From Lachnospiraceae bacterium (lineage in GTDB: Bacteria > Bacillota_A > Clostridia > Lachnospirales > Lachnospiraceae), in NCBI GenBank assembly GCA_017430765.1, contig JAFRMI010000064.1, positions 1 to 26,527 on the forward strand: a DNA stretch of 26,527 nt, in the 5' to 3' direction. How positions within the stretch are numbered: position 1 is the stretch's first letter; every line of letters starts with the position of its first letter. Both the position numbers and the translations under genes were made by a program. The notes under the pieces were generated by a model. The model saw only the letters and a program-made list of their open reading frames with translations. It had not been told where the DNA came from and did no database searches. Shown here in pieces: positions 24,125 to 26,527 of this stretch.

Positions 24125-25419
24125 ATGAGGTGAGGAATATCCTGGTGGGCCTCTCGATCAACCGGGATACATCACAGCTGTGCTACTACGACAGGAAAGC
24201 CGGCGACGCCGTGTCGGTCCCGACCAAGGTGGGGACGAATCTTTATGCTTTTCCGACCGCACTTCTTAAAGCGCCGGAAGAGAACGTGTGGCATATTGGT
24301 TTCGAAGCGGAGTATTTTGAGAAGAAGGGGGAAGGCATTCCGATCCGGAACCTTCTCACGAAGCTGACCAGCGGCTTTACGATCACCATTGACGGGAAGA
24401 AGATGAGCGCGCCGGAGCTTCTTGCGGTTTTCATTCTGGAATCCCTGAAGCTTCTGGGGATCCCGAATCCGGTGAAAAGTATCCGGGGCATCGGCGTCAC
24501 AACGAAAGATCTGACGCCGGAGACCGCGCTTTCGATCCGGGAGGCCCTGCTCTGCGCGGGCTTTGCGCCGGATGCGGCGTCCGTCATGCCGGAGGAGGAG
24601 TGCTTTTATTATTACGGGTACTCTCAAAGACCGGAGATCTGGACCCGCGGACTTATGCTGATCCGCTTCGATGGGAACCATGTATCGTGCGACCGTATGA
24701 CGGAGATGCGCGCGAGGAAACCGTTTCTCGTCACTGTCTCGCACCGCGGGGAGACGGATCTTCCGATGGAGAGTACGGAAAGAGACGAGGCGTTCGCTCA
24801 GGCGGTCGATGAGTGGGGCGGCAGCATCCTGTGTTCGGGCATCTTTATTACAGGGGACGGATTCAGTCCTTCGTGGGCAAAACGGTCAATCCGCGCTTTA
24901 AGCCGCGCGGCTTCCCATGTATTCGAAGGGGATAACCTCTTTGTGAAGGGGGCGTGCTTCGGCGTCTATGAGAAGATGGAGAGGCATGCATTTAAGGACC
25001 GGTTTTATCTTGGGGATCACCTTGTGCGCGGCTCCCTCGAGCTTATGGTGCTTGACGCCGGGACGCCCTCTTCCTTCACACTCATCCATTCCGGCATCGG
25101 ATGGTATGAAAATGCGTCCACGGTTGAGATCATCCTTGGCGGTGAAAACGGCGGAAGAGACGAGGACGCGGAAGAGGAGGTGCCGTATCTCACCTTCCGG
25201 ATCCGTCCTATGGAGCGGGAAAAGCACGGGGAGATCCGTATGGAGCTGCCGGATCTTCCGGTATCTTCCTGCGGGATGACACGTCTTCTCATCGAGGCGC
25301 GCTGCGAGAGCGCGGAACGCTTCCTGATCCGTGCGGAAGATCTGGGGTTCGGGGAATTTCAGCCGGCATCCCATCGCGTCTACACGGAGACGGTTGATCT
25401 TTCGGAGGTGGAGATATGA
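24121..25419 (+). CDS. DUF5716-like protein with Hsp70/actin-like ATPase outline
   Basis: The 432-aa protein starts at GTG, which overlaps the previous stop in GTGA, and GGAGG is seven bases upstream. The N-terminus (ILVGLSINRDTSQLCYYD) aligns in pattern with the phosphate-1 loop of Hsp70/actin ATPases but lacks the DLG acid-glycine core. WHIGFEAEYF matches the following Hsp70 strand. GIFITGDGFSPSW (240-252) and NLFVKGACFGVYE (272-284) mirror the adenosine-binding loop and the final helix of the ATPase fold. The last 150 residues form a beta-rich domain. Nucleotide binding is plausible, but hydrolysis is doubtful. It matches what I recall of the DUF5716 family, usually next to DUF5717. Function is unknown. 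Confidence 0.75.
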   Translation: MNEVRNILVGLSINRDTSQLCYYDRKAGDAVSVPTKVGTNLYAFPTALLKAPEENVWHIGFEAEYFEKKGEGIPIRNLLTKLTSGFTITIDGKKMSAPELLAVFILESLKLLGIPNPVKSIRGIGVTTKDLTPETALSIREALLCAGFAPDAASVMPEEECFYYYGYSQRPEIWTRGLMLIRFDGNHVSCDRMTEMRARKPFLVTVSHRGETDLPMESTERDEAFAQAVDEWGGSILCSGIFITGDGFSPSWAKRSIRALSRAASHVFEGDNLFVKGACFGVYEKMERHAFKDRFYLGDHLVRGSLELMVLDAGTPSSFTLIHSGIGWYENASTVEIILGGENGGRDEDAEEEVPYLTFRIRPMEREKHGEIRMELPDLPVSSCGMTRLLIEARCESAERFLIRAEDLGFGEFQPASHRVYTETVDLSEVEI

Positions 25420-26183
25420 CGGCGGCAAGATTGTCAAGAACGGGACGGACGGAACACCCGTGGTTTGTGAGCAGCATTCCGCTGAATCTTTTCTCGGTCG
25501 AAGAACTGCTGCATTTTCTGTATCACAATCCCGAACTGATCGACGAGGAGATCCGTTCTGCGGCGCTCGCCCGCTGGCTGGTGACGGAATTCAAGATGAC
25601 GGATACGGCGCTCCGGATGGAGCGGGGACTTGGAAAAGGGCGGAGCCTGAAAGATTTTATCCTTCCGCTTTTCAGGGATACCGCGTACCTGTCTTCGGGC
25701 GATCTTCTGCGCTATACCCGCGAACTGGATTTACTTGAGACGGCATCCTATCCCGAACGGCTCCGGAGAAAGGCCGATGCGCTGGTTCGCAATGCGCGGT
25801 ACGGTGAGGCGGTCTCGAACTACCATATGGCGGAAGAGAGCGCACCGAAGGAGGACAGGGGGCTGCTGGCCGCGATTTTTAAGGGGAGAGGGATCGCGCT
25901 GATGCGTCTTCTGGCGTGGGACGAGGGCTGTGCCGCATTTGAAAAATCCATGCGGATGGTGCAGAGCGGGAATACGCTGCGCCTTCTGCTTACGGCTTAC
26001 CGCATCGCGAAGCCGGAGGAGGTTTTCCGCCTGCGGGCGGAGGAACTGGAGGCGTCTTCCGATCTTCTGGAGGAGATTGACCGGGAGATTGCGGCCGCGC
26101 GGGCGGAGGTGACGGAGACGGAGGTGACGGACAGCCTCCTGCTGGCCTTAAGAGAACAGTATCACAAAGAAGCTGGGACTTGA
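25416..26183 (+). CDS. TPR-like helical protein, third gene of the DUF5717/DUF5716 operon
   Basis: I do not recognise a named family for this 255-aa protein. The ATG overlaps the previous stop (ATGA), with GGAGGTGGAG directly upstream, so translation is probably coupled. Residues of about 20-120 are helical (NLFSVEELLHFLYHNPELID). Residues of about 125-210 show TPR-like helix pairs (ADALVRNARYGEAVSNYHMA, then GRGIALMRLLAWDEGCAAFE), and a glutamate-rich coiled tail follows. There is no signal peptide or membrane segment. As the last gene of the unit it may be an adaptor for the ATPase-like or scaffold protein; this is inference from context. Confidence 0.78.
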   Translation: MTAARLSRTGRTEHPWFVSSIPLNLFSVEELLHFLYHNPELIDEEIRSAALARWLVTEFKMTDTALRMERGLGKGRSLKDFILPLFRDTAYLSSGDLLRYTRELDLLETASYPERLRRKADALVRNARYGEAVSNYHMAEESAPKEDRGLLAAIFKGRGIALMRLLAWDEGCAAFEKSMRMVQSGNTLRLLLTAYRIAKPEEVFRLRAEELEASSDLLEEIDREIAAARAEVTETEVTDSLLLALREQYHKEAGT

Positions 26184-26209
26184 CCAACCGGGCGGATATG
26201 TGCTAATAT
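26180..26209 (+). promoter_or_regulatory. Promoter of the ABC transporter lipoprotein gene
   Basis: TTGACC (26180-26185) overlaps the stop codon of the preceding gene. An 18-base spacer leads to TAATAT (26204-26209), preceded by TGC as an extended minus-10. No terminator separates the upstream operon, so some read-through is likely. Confidence 0.65.
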
Positions 26210-26220
26210 GCATTAGTACT

Positions 26221-26240
26221 TTATCATGGTAGAGTGATAA
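26221..26240 (+). promoter_or_regulatory. Palindrome in the leader of the ABC transporter gene (candidate operator)
   Basis: TTATCA, eight bases, then TGATAA form an inverted repeat 12 bases after the minus-10, covering the predicted start region. The position suits a repressor operator. I cannot assign a regulator. Confidence 0.4.
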
Positions 26241-26261
26241 TTCGCTAAAGGGAGGATTGTT

Positions 26262-26527
26262 ATGAAGAGGGCAGTGCTTAGTATATTACTGGCGGTATCG
26301 ATGGTATGCGGACTTGCGGCATGCGGCGGCGGGACAGAGGCGACACAGTCGGCGGAAGCTGTGGAGTCGGAAGCTGCGGAGTCGGAAGCTGCGGAGTCGG
26401 AAGCTGCAGCGGATTCGGACCTCGCCTATATTAAGGACAAGGGACGCCTGATCGTCGGTATTACGGATTTCGAGCCTATGGACTACAAGGATGATGCCGG
26501 AAAATGGATCGGCTTCGACGCGGACCT
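26262..26527 (+). CDS. Polar amino acid ABC transporter substrate-binding lipoprotein (partial)
   Basis: The first 88 codons of a family 3 solute-binding protein are present; the gene runs off the window. A lipoprotein signal peptide ends in LAAC with the lipidated Cys21. A low-complexity linker contains AESEA repeats. The mature domain begins RLIVGITDFEPMDYKDDAG, characteristic of polar amino acid-binding proteins. GGGAGG lies before the ATG. It would deliver an amino acid to a membrane permease probably encoded downstream. The substrate is not identifiable from this part. Confidence 0.9.
   Translation, partial: MKRAVLSILLAVSMVCGLAACGGGTEATQSAEAVESEAAESEAAESEAAADSDLAYIKDKGRLIVGITDFEPMDYKDDAGKWIGFDAD
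26361..26405 (+). repeat. Three tandem 15-base repeats in the lipoprotein linker
   Basis: Three in-frame units (GTGGAGTCGGAAGCT once, GCGGAGTCGGAAGCT twice) encode the Glu/Ser/Ala linker after the lipobox. Only one base differs between units, so the array is recent and may vary in copy number between strains without breaking the frame. Confidence 0.85.

Noticed and set aside
1..26527. CRISPR array, insertion sequence or prophage
   Set aside because: No regularly spaced direct repeats, transposase, integrase or phage structural genes were seen on either strand.

Overview
The window looks like a chromosomal segment of a moderately GC-rich Firmicute of the class Clostridia, most likely Lachnospiraceae. 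Supporting this are the PolC-type replicative polymerase, a class B sortase, a CarD/CdnL-like regulator, a CIRCE (HrcA) operator, strong AGGAGG-type ribosome binding sites, and an operon encoding DUF5717- and DUF5716-like proteins, which I associate with Lachnospiraceae. The family assignment is inference; no taxonomic search was possible. Nothing suggests a phage, plasmid, insertion sequence or CRISPR array.

Layout. Bases 1-270 are the 3' end of a 23S rRNA gene, followed by a hairpin-rich trailer with no 5S gene and a terminator near 489-514. A 174-bp structured repeat follows (515-688). Next is a truncated, frameshifted PucR/CdaR-type regulator on the minus strand (772-1249), then tex and an orphan yqeB-like gene on the plus strand. 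A tRNA-Trp (4623-4693) has its own promoter and terminator and is followed by a second copy of the 174-bp repeat. Then come a class B sortase, a NUDIX hydrolase, a convergent CarD-family gene and a secreted transglutaminase-like protein. A decayed third fragment of the repeat lies at 9127-9220.

From 9243 the window holds lon, preceded by a strong promoter and a near-perfect CIRCE element, then malQ (4-alpha-glucanotransferase). A run of genes for nucleotide/folate metabolism, isoprenoid synthesis and replication follows: thyA, folA, ispG, polC. ThyA converts methylene-THF to dihydrofolate while making dTMP, and FolA regenerates THF. ispG and polC are almost contiguous. The polC product keeps its polymerase and PHP motifs, but its inserted 3'-5' exonuclease domain has lost all five DEDDh catalytic residues.

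From 20648 there is a tightly coupled three-gene operon: a 1158-aa DUF5717-like protein, a 432-aa DUF5716-like protein with an Hsp70/actin-like ATPase outline, and a 255-aa TPR-like protein. The overlaps are GTGA and ATGA. This is the best candidate here for an undescribed system. The window ends inside a polar amino acid ABC transporter lipoprotein gene with its own promoter and a palindrome in its leader.

Strongest observations: the apparently dead PolC proofreading domain; the DUF5717-DUF5716-TPR operon; a structured intergenic repeat with compensatory base changes placed directly after terminators; and CIRCE control of lon.
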